From contig NZ_AP025480.1 in assembly GCF_024347435.1 (NCBI RefSeq), forward strand, positions 1,922,001 to 1,986,000: 64,000 nt of DNA. Reading direction: 5' to 3'. Every line of letters begins with the position of its first letter. The stretch's first letter is position 1. A program made the position numbers and the translations under genes. Under the pieces are notes generated by a model that was given only the letters and a program-made list of their open reading frames with translations, did not search any database and had not been told where the DNA came from. Source of the DNA: Vibrio cyclitrophicus. Its GTDB lineage: Bacteria; Pseudomonadota; Gammaproteobacteria; Enterobacterales; Vibrionaceae. Below are positions 8,240 to 17,816 of this stretch, piece by piece.

Positions 8240-10288
8240 CTAAATCCACAGCGCGATTTTGTCAAACAATCGGTTCTTGTCTGCTGGCTTAACAATGAAA
8301 TCAGACATACCGGAAGAATCCATCTTCTCTAAGGTGACGGGAGAACTGTCTCCAGTATGTGCAATAATAGGCACCGATGAGTACGCTTTGTTAGCATTTC
8401 TAATACGGCGAGAAGCTTCAACACCATCCATAATTGGCATTTCAATATCCATCAGGATCAAATCGATATCGTCGGTATCCAACGCATCTAGTGCCTGCTG
8501 GCCATCCTCTTTCTGGATCACATCAAAGCCCTGTTTTTCCAAAAGCATCGCAGTAAAGCGGCGTAAAGATTCATTGTCATCGACCACCATAATGGTGCGT
8601 TTGTTCGCGGTATCTAACGGCGCCGCAGACGCAGCTGGTATCACATAGTTCGAATCAAACAACAAGCGGTCCATTGTCGGCTGCGTATTCAAAAGCCAAA
8701 CTTGCGTTTCAACCCATACAGGTTCAAAAGAGACATTACGAACCCGTTTAATTGGGTGATTCTCAAACAAGTAGACGATTCGAGACTCTGTGAATGAAAG
8801 CAACGACTCAATTTTATCAAGACAACTGGCTCTTAAATCTAAACTCTCCATATCGACAAAAATCAAATCGAACTCAAATTGATACTCTTTTTTATTGAGC
8901 GTTGATGCTATGTCTAGAATCGTCAGCTCAAACCCCATCGTGCCAGCTAATTCCTTAGCTTTCGTGACCAATATATTTTGCTCACTCACAAACAACACAT
9001 TTTTTAACTTAGCCAGTTCACTCTTAATATCTTTCACTGTATTTGAAGTCAACGCCGGGAAAATCATCGTAAACTGGGTCCATTCATCGACTTCAGACTG
9101 ACACTTAATTTCGCCACCAAACGAGCTCATTACCTTTTGGCAGAAGGGTAAGCCCAATCCATAGTTACCCGATTTACCCGTTGTATAAAAATCTTGAAAG
9201 ATACGGCGAATCTCATCACTTGGAATACCTGAACCGTTATCTGTCACCACGATTTGGTTGACCATCTCATCGCTTTGCATAGTGACATGAATATGAAAAT
9301 CTTCAGGACTACGATGATGGAACGCGTTCTTGAACAAGTTATACATCACATACTTCAGTAACGTGTCGCTGCCTAAGAAACTAAACTCACCCTTCACATC
9401 CAAAGATATTGCTTGTCTGTCTAATGCACGCTTGTAGTTGAAACTCTCTATCGCATCCTCGACGACCGTTTTAGCTGAATGCTTCTTGAAGGTAGAACGA
9501 GAGACACGGTTTTCATCGATGGAAGTCAGTAACAGATCAATGGTTTCGTTGCCAGAATGAATGATCTCCATTGCCTCGTCACCCACCTCGCGAAGCTGCC
9601 TTACTTCTTGATCGCTCAGCTCATATTGTCCTTTGTGATGACCAGCTTTTGGATTCGGTAATATCGATTGCATTACATCTATAGACGTCAATAAACCACT
9701 TAAAGGGTTTCGCATTTCATGCGCAATACCCGCACCAAAAGACTTCGCCAACGACACCTTGGCTTCGTGCTCTACCTGGTTTCGGAAGTAGAATAAGTTA
9801 CCGAACAAATAGATGAACAAAAAGATAGGCATGTGCGTCCAATCCATTGAGAGTTCGAGATAGAAACCTTGAGCGACCCATGCGCCCAATGTGGCGATGG
9901 CTATTCCAGCAAAAGTCTGTGCGAACATCACTTTTGTTACATGAACCAGCAAGATATGCAGGAAGATGGCAGACATGAACGACATTACCCAAACATTGGA
10001 CCAATTGTTCATTAACAACATGAAGAAAAAGAAACACGGCAAGCAGAGTGTAATGGCAACTTGATAATAAGCCGGAAGATATTTTCGCCATTCAAACGGG
10101 ACTCGATTACGATAAATGATCCCAAAGAACAGTACCGAGCATAACAAACGTACGGTCAGGTTTTCATATGGCTGAGGGAACAAAAACTCCCAAACAACAT
10201 AATAAGCCGGAAAGCCGATAAGGCCCATCCAACCCACCAAGGTGAGGTTTGGTTCTGCGTACTGGTAAACTTTACGAATCGCATTCAT
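8240..10288 (-). CDS. cqsS: CqsS, CAI-1 hybrid sensor histidine kinase/phosphatase
   Basis: 682 aa, close in length to V. cholerae CqsS. Six or so membrane segments occupy residues 1-170, the CAI-1 binding part. The DHp motif GIAHEMRNPLSG places the phosphorylated histidine at about residue 190. ATPase boxes (DNGSGIP, GNYGLGLPFC) follow, then a receiver domain with phospho-acceptor Asp near residue 614 in ILMDIEMP. At low CAI-1 the family sends phosphate through LuxU to LuxO; with ligand it acts as phosphatase. The cqsA/cqsS pairing as convergent neighbours is conserved. No truncation or missing catalytic residue is visible. Confidence 0.96.
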   Translation of the reverse strand: MNAIRKVYQYAEPNLTLVGWMGLIGFPAYYVVWEFLFPQPYENLTVRLLCSVLFFGIIYRNRVPFEWRKYLPAYYQVAITLCLPCFFFFMLLMNNWSNVWVMSFMSAIFLHILLVHVTKVMFAQTFAGIAIATLGAWVAQGFYLELSMDWTHMPIFLFIYLFGNLFYFRNQVEHEAKVSLAKSFGAGIAHEMRNPLSGLLTSIDVMQSILPNPKAGHHKGQYELSDQEVRQLREVGDEAMEIIHSGNETIDLLLTSIDENRVSRSTFKKHSAKTVVEDAIESFNYKRALDRQAISLDVKGEFSFLGSDTLLKYVMYNLFKNAFHHRSPEDFHIHVTMQSDEMVNQIVVTDNGSGIPSDEIRRIFQDFYTTGKSGNYGLGLPFCQKVMSSFGGEIKCQSEVDEWTQFTMIFPALTSNTVKDIKSELAKLKNVLFVSEQNILVTKAKELAGTMGFELTILDIASTLNKKEYQFEFDLIFVDMESLDLRASCLDKIESLLSFTESRIVYLFENHPIKRVRNVSFEPVWVETQVWLLNTQPTMDRLLFDSNYVIPAASAAPLDTANKRTIMVVDDNESLRRFTAMLLEKQGFDVIQKEDGQQALDALDTDDIDLILMDIEMPIMDGVEASRRIRNANKAYSSVPIIAHTGDSSPVTLEKMDSSGMSDFIVKPADKNRLFDKIALWI

Positions 10289-10520
10289 ATAAAATACTTT
10301 TCTTCCTAAGCCCTAACGTTTGATTATTTTATGATTCAATTTTGTTTTTATATTTGTGCGCGGATTATATTATATATCTCTTCCACTCAGTGTGGTTTCA
10401 ATCAAATATATATCAGTGTTTTGCTTTTTAAGGGTAGATTTGTGGTCAGTGTAAGTTCTCATAAAAGCAATAAGACCCTCTAGCCGATACAATACCATAT
10501 TCCCTATCTAATATATCAAC
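10289..10520. other. Spacer left of the insertion element
   Basis: AT-rich promoter region of cqsS running into the target of the insertion element. It includes ATATATCTC/ATATATATCAG stretches typical of promoters. I see no gene and no recognisable operator. Confidence 0.5.
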
Positions 10521-10530
10521 CAACTTTATG

Positions 10531-11837
10531 CAGGGCAAGATCATGAAAAACCCTTATGGAATAAGGGATGACTAGTAGTCATATTTTCACTAATTAGATA
10601 CTGAAGTCACAATAATCTCAATACATCCAAGATCGATTTGATGATCAGATTTAGGTGTGATCATATACTGTTTTTTAACAGCAGATATTTAGCCTAATGA
10701 ACGGATTAAGCCTTTTGGACCATATTTCAGTTATTCGAGACCCTCGCCAAGCTTGGAAAATAGAGCACACGCTAACCGACATTATCTTCTTAACAATTGC
10801 AGCAGTGATTGCTGGTGCTGAAGGTTGGGAGGATATTGAAGATTTTGGTGAAGATAACTTGGAATGGCTTAGACAGTATGGTGATTTCAAACAAGGCATA
10901 CCAGTACACGATACCATTGCCCGAGTTATCAATCTTATTTCCGCCAAGCAACTGCAACGATGTTTTACTGCGTGGATGAAAGACTGTCATGAGGTGACTG
11001 AGGGTGAAGTGATTGCTATCGACGGCAAAACTCTCAGAGGCACATACAACAAAGACAAGCGTTGTGGTGCAATCCATATGGTTAGTGCGTTTAGTGCTGC
11101 AAATCAAGTTGTGTTAGGGCAGGTTAAAACAGCAGACAAAAGCAATGAAATCAAAGCGATCCCCGAACTGCTTGAAATGCTTTCCTTACGAGGTTGCTTA
11201 GTGACGATTGATGCTATGGGATGCCAGAAGGATATAGCTGAAAAGATAGTCGGCCAAGATGCAGATTACCTCTTAGCGGTAAAAGGTAATCAAAAACGAT
11301 TGGAGCAAGCGATTAGCCAAGTCTTTAATTCTAGTATGCTTAATAGTTTTGAAGGTGATAAATACGTCACTCAAGAGAAAGGACATGGTCGTACAGAAAC
11401 GCGTTTGAGTATGGTTGTTCACAATACAGATTTCTTAGGCGATATAGCGCTTGATTGGGCGGGACTCTCCACCATTGGTATGGTCGTTTCAATTCGTCAA
11501 GAAGGTGATAAGCCAGCAGAAACAATGCAAATCAAGCACTACATAAGCTCAGCAAAACTGACAGCTAAAGCTTTACTCGAGAGCACGCGAGCACATTGGA
11601 GCATTGAAAATCAGATGCACTGGCGATTAGACGTAGGTTTTAAAGAAGATGAATGTCGGATTCGTCGAGAGCAAGCTGGTGAGAATTTAGCAGTTATAAG
11701 ACATATAGCTTTAAATCTGCTGACGGAAGAAACCAGCTTCAAAGCAGGGATCAAAAGAAAGCAGAAAAAAGCAAACCGTAGCAATAGCTACCTTTCGCAA
11801 GTCCTTGCAGTACAAGGGGCTTCGTAATCTTGCCCTG
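10531..11837 (+). mobile_element. Intact ISAs1-family insertion sequence
   Basis: 1307 bp. The ends are inverted repeats, CAGGGCAAGAT at the left and ATCTTGCCCTG at the right. Both sides are flanked by the same 10 bp, CAACTTTATG (10521-10530 and 11838-11847), the expected target duplication. One uninterrupted transposase gene fills most of it. Perfect flanking repeats show a simple insertion with no later rearrangement of the flanks. The pre-insertion site is intergenic, between cqsS and a short relic, so no known gene is broken. Confidence 0.95.
10697..11827 (+). CDS. ISAs1-family DDE transposase
   Basis: 376 aa, full length for the family. The N-terminal DUF4338-like part (DHISVIRDPRQAWKIEHTL) is followed by the catalytic core: IAIDGKTLRG carries the first acidic residue, VTIDAMGCQKDIA the second, and the C-terminal HWSIENQMHWRLDVGFKED the final glutamate region. 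No frameshift or internal stop is present, so the element could still be mobile. It sits inside matching terminal repeats. Confidence 0.95.
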   Translation: MNGLSLLDHISVIRDPRQAWKIEHTLTDIIFLTIAAVIAGAEGWEDIEDFGEDNLEWLRQYGDFKQGIPVHDTIARVINLISAKQLQRCFTAWMKDCHEVTEGEVIAIDGKTLRGTYNKDKRCGAIHMVSAFSAANQVVLGQVKTADKSNEIKAIPELLEMLSLRGCLVTIDAMGCQKDIAEKIVGQDADYLLAVKGNQKRLEQAISQVFNSSMLNSFEGDKYVTQEKGHGRTETRLSMVVHNTDFLGDIALDWAGLSTIGMVVSIRQEGDKPAETMQIKHYISSAKLTAKALLESTRAHWSIENQMHWRLDVGFKEDECRIRREQAGENLAVIRHIALNLLTEETSFKAGIKRKQKKANRSNSYLSQVLAVQGAS

Positions 11838-11847
11838 CAACTTTATG

Positions 11848-12494
11848 AGTGAATCCGTATCCTGCCAATCTACTATTGCTGGGCCCACAACAAATAGTAG
11901 CAACTGCAACAAGGCAAGGTACGATCTTTGACACATTTTAGTGTCCTTCGAATATCGACTTTATAGAGCAGTAATAGGTTTGGCGTAATCCAACATTTCG
12001 TCAAAATATGGGTTATAGGCAAGCCTTGCTGGACCCTCCCTAGCTCCTTTTATCCCCAACGGTTCATCACTATTCAAACAAGCTTTATAGTCAAGAGGAG
12101 CAGTGCTGTTACGACGCATCTGGAATTGACCATTAGCGCCATAATAGAAGTTGTCTTCACGGTACAACAAGCTCATGTGAGAGAAGTTACTGATGCGTTT
12201 TGACGGTACGCGACTATCAAATGGCTAGCCAATTGCTATCGCTGAGTTATACACATGCCTCACCTCAATAAGAGATTGACTATCGGCATACCTTTATTGA
12301 ACCAACGCAGTGCAAAAAAAAAGCGCTCCTAAATAGGAGCACTTTTTGTTTTTTGATACTTCCTGTATCCGTAGACAAGTCCAATCTGTAGTACCTTCAC
12401 TGAAAGCCAGATCATCGATATCTCCAGTTTTGTATCAACTTAAATCTAGCACACAATCTTCAAGCTTTTCTGAGATACAACCGAGATAAAGAAC
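11848..12494. other. Gene-poor region with an unassigned reading-frame relic
   Basis: On the minus strand a frame stays open from about 12222 to 11961 and reads like protein (SNFSHMSLLYRED, GIKGAREGPARL, AYNPYFDEMLDYAK), but only 71 codons follow its first ATG and there is no ribosome site. It may be the tail of a larger lost gene, perhaps of alpha/beta-hydrolase type; I cannot assign it. The right part carries a strong terminator and nothing else recognisable. Confidence 0.45.
12308..12352. terminator. Strong hairpin terminator
   Basis: GCTCCT-AAAT-AGGAGC forms a tight stem with A-run before and a TTTTTG run after, so it can act in either direction. It lies about 145 bp beyond the stop codon of the leftward MBL-fold gene. 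Confidence 0.75.
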
Positions 12495-13397
12495 TTAGTG
12501 CCACTCCATCTCACCACTTAGCACCTTGGCACCCAGTTCTAGGTCGCCTTCTGTTGCCTTAAATTGTGGGTATGCTTTCTTCATGTGATCACTGATATCA
12601 ATAGACGTTGGATTACTTGTGCTTACCAGTGCCTTTTCAATGTCTGCCACATAATCCACCGTAAATTGAACACCGTTAGTGCCCGTTGGCATTTCACCTA
12701 AGTAGTGGCCTGGAATAACAACTTCAGGCTCAAGTGCCTTCATGCGTTCTAAAGATTGTGACCACTGGCTACGAATCTCTTTCGATGCAGTATCAGCCAT
12801 CCATACATGCACTCCACTGTATACCGACACGCCACCAAACACCGTTTGTTCTGATGGCACCCACAAGTAAGCTTGGTGTGTGTTGATTTCTTTTACTTCG
12901 ATAGTTTCGCCTTCTAGGCTGAGTGTTGTGTCGTTCAATACCGTCGGAACAATCACTTTAGATGGCGCACTGTCATCCAAGATTGGGCCCCAATATGCCA
13001 ACTTCGCGTCTTTAGTGCGCTTAATGTGTGCAACTACCGCTTCGCTAGCGACAACATCTACGTGAGGAAATGCCGAAACTAACGGTTCCAAACCAAAGTA
13101 AAAATCCGGATCGCCACTGCTGATGTAAATCATTGATAGCTCTTTACCAGTAGCTTTAATTTGTTCAACCAACTTTTCTCCATCTGCGACACTAAACTGA
13201 GCATCGAACAGAATCACTTCCTTTTCACCTGAGACTAAGACTGAACTTGCTGGAAATATCGCATTTTCACCGGGATTATAGTGAGTGATCGTTAAATCCG
13301 CCGCAGACACTGCACTTGATGCCGCCAGTATGGTTCCTAGACTCATCGTTCTTAACAGCGCGGTTTTTGATAAAAGGATCTTAGATAACTTTGTCAT
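12495..13397 (-). CDS. Secreted metallo-beta-lactamase-fold protein with degenerate metal site
   Basis: 300 aa with a signal peptide ending near AVSAADL, so periplasmic. The MBL fold is recognisable: strand and loop YISSGDPDFYFG at the position of the HxHxDH motif, then INTHQAYLWV, GGVSVYSGVHVWM and VIPGHY. In the key motif the first two histidines and the last are Ser, Asp and Phe, leaving only the aspartate, while later histidines remain. This is either a subfamily with a changed metal site or a non-hydrolytic binder. A LysR regulator is divergently placed and may control it. Substrate unknown. Confidence 0.8.
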   Translation of the reverse strand: MTKLSKILLSKTALLRTMSLGTILAASSAVSAADLTITHYNPGENAIFPASSVLVSGEKEVILFDAQFSVADGEKLVEQIKATGKELSMIYISSGDPDFYFGLEPLVSAFPHVDVVASEAVVAHIKRTKDAKLAYWGPILDDSAPSKVIVPTVLNDTTLSLEGETIEVKEINTHQAYLWVPSEQTVFGGVSVYSGVHVWMADTASKEIRSQWSQSLERMKALEPEVVIPGHYLGEMPTGTNGVQFTVDYVADIEKALVSTSNPTSIDISDHMKKAYPQFKATEGDLELGAKVLSGEMEWH

Positions 13398-13606
13398 AGT
13401 TTTATTCCGTAATTTAAAACTGAATATCGGTCAGCTCATTGAGTATGTGAACATCTTATTTGATTGAATTTAGATTAAATAGACATCATATTGACTTTCA
13501 CTGTTGCACTTTTCGAACATATCGTAGTTTTCAGAGACATTGATTTCAGAGATACTGGTTTATAAACAAGTAATCAGACCAATTAGATTCTTTAGGCGGA
13601 ACAACA

Positions 13607-14500
13607 ATGGATAAACTTGAAGCAATGAATGTCTTTGTCACCATAGTCGAACGTGGCAGTTTGAGTGCAGCGGCAGAGCACCTTGATCTTTCTCGGACCA
13701 AGGTTACGCGCTATTTGGGAGAACTGGAAAGCTGGATGGACACACGCTTGCTTCATCGAACGACTCGTAGACTGAGTTTAACCAGCGCCGGAAAAGAGAC
13801 ACTAGAAGTCGCCAGAGAGCTACTGGCCCTTGAGGCATCATTAGCGGGAATCAGAAACCAAAATCGAGAAGACTTGAAAGGGCAACTTCGAATCACCGCG
13901 AGCTACTCCATTGTCGATAGTTTCTTGATGGATGCAATCAACCGCTTTATTACCAAATGGCCAGAGGTTTCTATCGATGTTATTTCTACCGACCAAACCG
14001 TTAATCTCGTTGAGTCACGTATCGATTTGGCCATTCGAATCACTAACGAACTGACACCCAATATTGTCGCTAAACAGCTAGGTGAATGTCGCTCCGTGAT
14101 ATGTGCCTCGCCGCAGTATTTGCAAAAAAAGGGAACACCAGCAAACGCACAAGATTTAGCTCATCACAATTGTCTATCGTTCAGTTACTTTGGTCGAACA
14201 GCTTGGACGTTCCATGGTCCTAACGGTTCTGAATCAGTACCAATCAAAGGGAATATCAGTGCCAACACATCTGAAGTATTACTGTCGGCCACACTAAAGG
14301 GAAATGGAATCAGCATGTTACCCTTCCCTTCTGTCGAGGCCTTAGTGCGTCAAGGCCAATTAGTACAGCTATTGCCAGAGTGGAAACCAAAAATACTTGG
14401 TGTGCATGCTATTTATGGAACACGTAAACAAGTAACGCCATTGTTAAGAGCTTTTATCGATCACTTATCCAGTGAAATGGAACAATCTAAAAGCTGGTAG
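13607..14500 (+). CDS. LysR-family transcriptional regulator
   Basis: 297 aa. The winged helix is at residues 1-60 (MNVFVTIVERGSLSAAAEHLDLSRTKVTRYL), followed by a linker helix and the periplasmic-binding-like effector domain from about residue 90. The close CrgA-like pattern (RLLHRTTRRLSLTSAG) marks a common LysR subgroup. It is divergent from the MBL-fold gene with about 210 bp between starts, so that gene is the natural target. The effector is unknown. Confidence 0.92.
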   Translation: MDKLEAMNVFVTIVERGSLSAAAEHLDLSRTKVTRYLGELESWMDTRLLHRTTRRLSLTSAGKETLEVARELLALEASLAGIRNQNREDLKGQLRITASYSIVDSFLMDAINRFITKWPEVSIDVISTDQTVNLVESRIDLAIRITNELTPNIVAKQLGECRSVICASPQYLQKKGTPANAQDLAHHNCLSFSYFGRTAWTFHGPNGSESVPIKGNISANTSEVLLSATLKGNGISMLPFPSVEALVRQGQLVQLLPEWKPKILGVHAIYGTRKQVTPLLRAFIDHLSSEMEQSKSW

Positions 14501-14631
14501 GCTGCCTACGTTATTAATATAACTGATGACTAATTAGAATTATTAATTTTACTTATAACCAGCTAAATCCTATCGTGGTGACATGATTCAAAGCACATCA
14601 AAGTTCATCTATACCCATAAGGAAAGAGATT

Positions 14632-15033
14632 ATGACCGCCATTACCGATTTAGATATTCTGCTGAAATCGATGTCACCAGAGCTCATTGAAGGTAGCTAT
14701 GTTTTTTGTACTGTTGACGGAGTGTTAGCTGACTATGTTGAGTTAAACCCGATCTCAACTTTTCGCGAAAAAGAAGGCTTAACGTTGGTATTAACTGAAG
14801 ACGCTGCGACTCAAGCTCAACTCAATTTTGAAGGCGTGTTTAGCCTTATTACTTTATCCGTACACTCTAGCCTTGAAGCAGTTGGCTTAACGGCTGCTTT
14901 TGCTACCAAGCTTGGTTCATATGGCATTAGTGCCAACGTTATTGCGGGTTACTATCACGACCATATCTTCGTTCAAAAAGACAAAGCGGATGCGGCAATG
15001 AGCGCACTTAGAGAGTTTTCAGAAGCAGAATAA
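14632..15033 (+). CDS. ACT domain-containing protein
   Basis: 133 aa cytosolic protein of the small stand-alone ACT type (COG3602-like). The first half is an FREKEGLTLVL-containing beta-rich domain, the second is an ACT-like fold (SLITLSVHSSLEAVGLTAAFATKLG) ending in GISANVIAGYYHDHIFV. Such proteins are thought to bind small ligands, often amino acids, but no defined role is established. AAGGAAAGAG precedes the ATG. It is a single gene before a shared terminator. Confidence 0.85.
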   Translation: MTAITDLDILLKSMSPELIEGSYVFCTVDGVLADYVELNPISTFREKEGLTLVLTEDAATQAQLNFEGVFSLITLSVHSSLEAVGLTAAFATKLGSYGISANVIAGYYHDHIFVQKDKADAAMSALREFSEAE

Positions 15034-15061
15034 AGCTTGAGCAAACAATTAAGATACAAAA

Positions 15062-15086
15062 AAAGCGACGTAATATACGTCGCTTT
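15062..15086. terminator. Bidirectional terminator
   Basis: AAAGCGACGTA pairs perfectly with TACGTCGCTTT around ATA. It is placed between the ACT gene and the convergent chemoreceptor gene. Confidence 0.85.
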
Positions 15087-15137
15087 GGCGCGTTGCTAAC
15101 CACTCGTTCACCGATCAGGCATCAGCGAACAAAGCGA

Positions 15138-17024
15138 TTAAGCAAGCTTAAACGTTGCTACTTTGTCACTTAGGCCAGCAGCTTGGTTCTTAAGTTCGTT
15201 AGACTCAGCCAAACTGTCTTGTGCACCCACAACCAAGTGGTCAGTCACATCCTTGATGGTCGTTATGTTTTGAGTAATCTCACCCGTCACGTGTGTTTGT
15301 TCTTCCGCTGCGGTTGCAATTTGCGTCGCCATATCGCTTATCAAAGCTACAGCCGTGTTGATCTCTTCCAGGGCATGCGAAGCTCTATCGGCATCTTCTA
15401 CTGAATGCAATGCGAGCTTAGAACTACTCTCCATTAGTTCAACGGCTTGGCCTGTAGTTTTCTGCAGAATATCAATCGTCGATTTAATCTCTTCAGTCGA
15501 AGAATGAGTACGCTGCGAAAGCACCCGCACTTCATCAGCTACTACCGCAAAACCACGCCCTTGTTCACCAGCGCGAGCCGCTTCAATCGCAGCATTCAAA
15601 GCAAGTAAGTTGGTTTGTTCGGCAATGCCTTGGATCGTTGCCAATACCGTCGAGATCTCTTGAGCATGTTTGTTCAGTTCACTGATTACATTACCCGCTT
15701 CGTTCACCTCATTAGCTAAGTTATTGATCGAACCTTTGGTGTCGACTACCAGAGCGTGACCACTGTTGGTGCTCGTCGCTGAGTCTTGCGCTGCTTTTGC
15801 GGTTTGTTCTGCGTGTGAGGCAATCTCTTGCGTTGCACTAGCCATTTCTGTCACAGCTGTCGCGACCATCGTGATTTCTTGTTGTTGGTGATTGAGCTCG
15901 TTCACCGAACGGTTCGCACGCTGAGTACTTTGCTCTGATTGGCTGTTGAGTTGTTCTGATTGACCACGAATATGACCAATCAACTGCTGTAAACTACCAA
16001 CAAACGTATTGAAGTTATTGGCTAACTCGCCGACTTCGTCTTGGTTTTCAACATGAATACGCTGAGTTAAATCACCACTACCATTGGCAATTTGTGCCAA
16101 GGCTTTCGAAACATGGTTAAGTGGACGGAATAGAATCGTACACAACAGGTTAAACAACACAGTACATACAATAACAACCAGTAACGTCACCAAAACTTGC
16201 CCCATCACTGCATCAAACAGTGGCGCTACCAACGAATTATGGTTCACCACGCTAACCGTAATCAGGTTGGTTCCCTCAATCGCGCTTGCATAAAGCACGT
16301 AATCAGTGCCATTCAACTCAATACTTATATCTTTTCTACTCGCTAGCGCTTTTTGTACATCCGAAAAGTCCAATCCTAGCGAGCTAATATCTTTGTTCAG
16401 TAACTTAGTGTCTGGGTGAGTGTAGACCGTGCCCTTGTTGGTCGCGATAAACATATACCCTTCACCAGGAAGAATCACTTTTTCAAGGCTGTTAAGAATG
16501 TCGGTAATCTCAACATCTGCACCTAACACCACTTGTTGACCATGCAATTGCATTGCGGTTCCTAGTGAAACAACATTAGCGCCCGTCGCAGCGGCCACCG
16601 TTGGATTGTCCATGAAGACTTTACTTGGGTTCGCTACCGCGTTTGTGTACCAACCCCATTGGCGAGGGTCATCATTACCCGGTGGCAGTACCACTCCGTT
16701 CGCGTTCTTTTGTGAGCCATCCGGAAAGGCCAAGAACACATTATCAAAAGATGCGGAATCACGAACTTGTTTAAGGTGAGTTACCAAACTTTCTTGTTTT
16801 GATTCTTTCGAAAGAGAAGTCAGCGCGCGCTCTTTAGATAAGATCCAATCCGAAACATATTGATTGTAAGATGCCGACGTGCCTTCTAAACGTTGTGCAA
16901 CTTCAACATCAAGTCGTTGTAATGAAGCACGAAAAGATAGAGCTTCGACCAAAATCCCCCCCAGGATGATGGCCATGCTAGCTGAGATCGCTAACTTATT
17001 CTTAAGCGAGAGTTTCTTGAACAT
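15138..17024 (-). CDS. Methyl-accepting chemotaxis protein with dCache sensor
   Basis: 628 aa. One transmembrane helix lies near residue 10-30, followed by a large periplasmic Cache-type sensor (residues about 35-270 with DNVFLAFPDGSQ and DPRQWGWYTNA, typical of dCache_1), a second helix, HAMP, then the cytoplasmic coiled coil with the invariant hairpin tip EQTNLLALNAAIEAARAGE. These sensors often bind amino acids or amines. No ligand can be given. The gene stands alone with terminators on the left. Confidence 0.93.
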   Translation of the reverse strand: MFKKLSLKNKLAISASMAIILGGILVEALSFRASLQRLDVEVAQRLEGTSASYNQYVSDWILSKERALTSLSKESKQESLVTHLKQVRDSASFDNVFLAFPDGSQKNANGVVLPPGNDDPRQWGWYTNAVANPSKVFMDNPTVAAATGANVVSLGTAMQLHGQQVVLGADVEITDILNSLEKVILPGEGYMFIATNKGTVYTHPDTKLLNKDISSLGLDFSDVQKALASRKDISIELNGTDYVLYASAIEGTNLITVSVVNHNSLVAPLFDAVMGQVLVTLLVVIVCTVLFNLLCTILFRPLNHVSKALAQIANGSGDLTQRIHVENQDEVGELANNFNTFVGSLQQLIGHIRGQSEQLNSQSEQSTQRANRSVNELNHQQQEITMVATAVTEMASATQEIASHAEQTAKAAQDSATSTNSGHALVVDTKGSINNLANEVNEAGNVISELNKHAQEISTVLATIQGIAEQTNLLALNAAIEAARAGEQGRGFAVVADEVRVLSQRTHSSTEEIKSTIDILQKTTGQAVELMESSSKLALHSVEDADRASHALEEINTAVALISDMATQIATAAEEQTHVTGEITQNITTIKDVTDHLVVGAQDSLAESNELKNQAAGLSDKVATFKLA

Positions 17025-17149
17025 AGGAAACCTATAATGTGGAAGTAAAAAAACGTGGCGAACAAATTGGTTGCCAAAACGGTTGCAAGCTGAATATATT
17101 TTACGCTTTAAAATAAATAATGAAACCGACGACAGGTTGTATTATTGAT

Positions 17150-17487
17150 ATGTGTGAACGATGACAGCCTTTGCAAGTGACTTGCGCTGCTTCCAGCCCT
17201 GATTCCGCTAACGATACATCACGACTTTGACTGCCTCGGTAGAGTTTCTGAAAACCCTGATCCATTTGCCCAAGTAGTCGATTGAATTTCTCCGGTTGGT
17301 TCCAAACACTCTCTTTTGCTTTACTCCCCCTCTTGACTGCCCAACGGAAACAACGTCAATAACGCTTGGCTATGCGTTGCTAGCTTTAAACTGGCTTATT
17401 CCAGCGTCTGCTAATTTGTATCGTTACCATCCAAAGTGTCATTGGCTTTCTTAACTAAGGTTTCAACCTGTGTAAAAGCGTATTGGC
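17150..17487 (-). pseudogene. Cytochrome c' pseudogene
   Basis: Reading the minus strand gives RQYAFTQVETLVKK, then two in-frame stops, then LATHSQALLTLFPLGS, a one-base frame change at a GGGGGAG run, and VWNQPEKFNRLLGQM followed by the heme-binding motif TCKGCH. This is the order seen in cytochrome c', a periplasmic c-type haem protein that binds NO, with heme motif near the C-terminus. The N-terminal signal peptide and first helix are missing. Two stops plus a frameshift mean it is dead. It ends abutting a MarR pseudogene on the other strand. Confidence 0.75.
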
Positions 17488-17488
17488 G

Positions 17489-17816
17489 GTGTTCAATCTA
17501 GAGCAGAAGAACGAACCAATAAATGAAGCGCTTAATAAACAGCAAACCACTCGTTGGTTAAGCCATGTAATTGCGAATGATGCAGCAAGGGCATTTAACA
17601 CAGAACTCAAGAAACATGGATTAACCATCGCTCTTTGAATACTGATCTAACCGACAATGGGCGTGCGATCCAAGAAGGTCTATTACCGTTCCCTGCTCAG
17701 ATCCATCGACAATACCTAAGTGTATTAGAACCCGGGAACAACAAGAGATGAGTCGTTTACTGAAAAATAGTCTCGCGAATGTAGTGGGACTAACCAAAAT
17801 CCAAAGTCAACAATAG
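17489..17816 (+). pseudogene. MarR-family regulator pseudogene
   Basis: The plus strand reads TTRWLSHVIANDAARAF, TELKKHGLTIAL, then a stop where the DNA-binding helices should begin, and continues in another frame as LTDNGRAIQEGL, a typical MarR wing/C-terminal helix, with a further frameshift before MSRLLKNSLANVVG. The winged-helix centre is deleted. Its tail overlaps the end of the convergent DUF1826 gene by about 27 bp. Confidence 0.7.
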
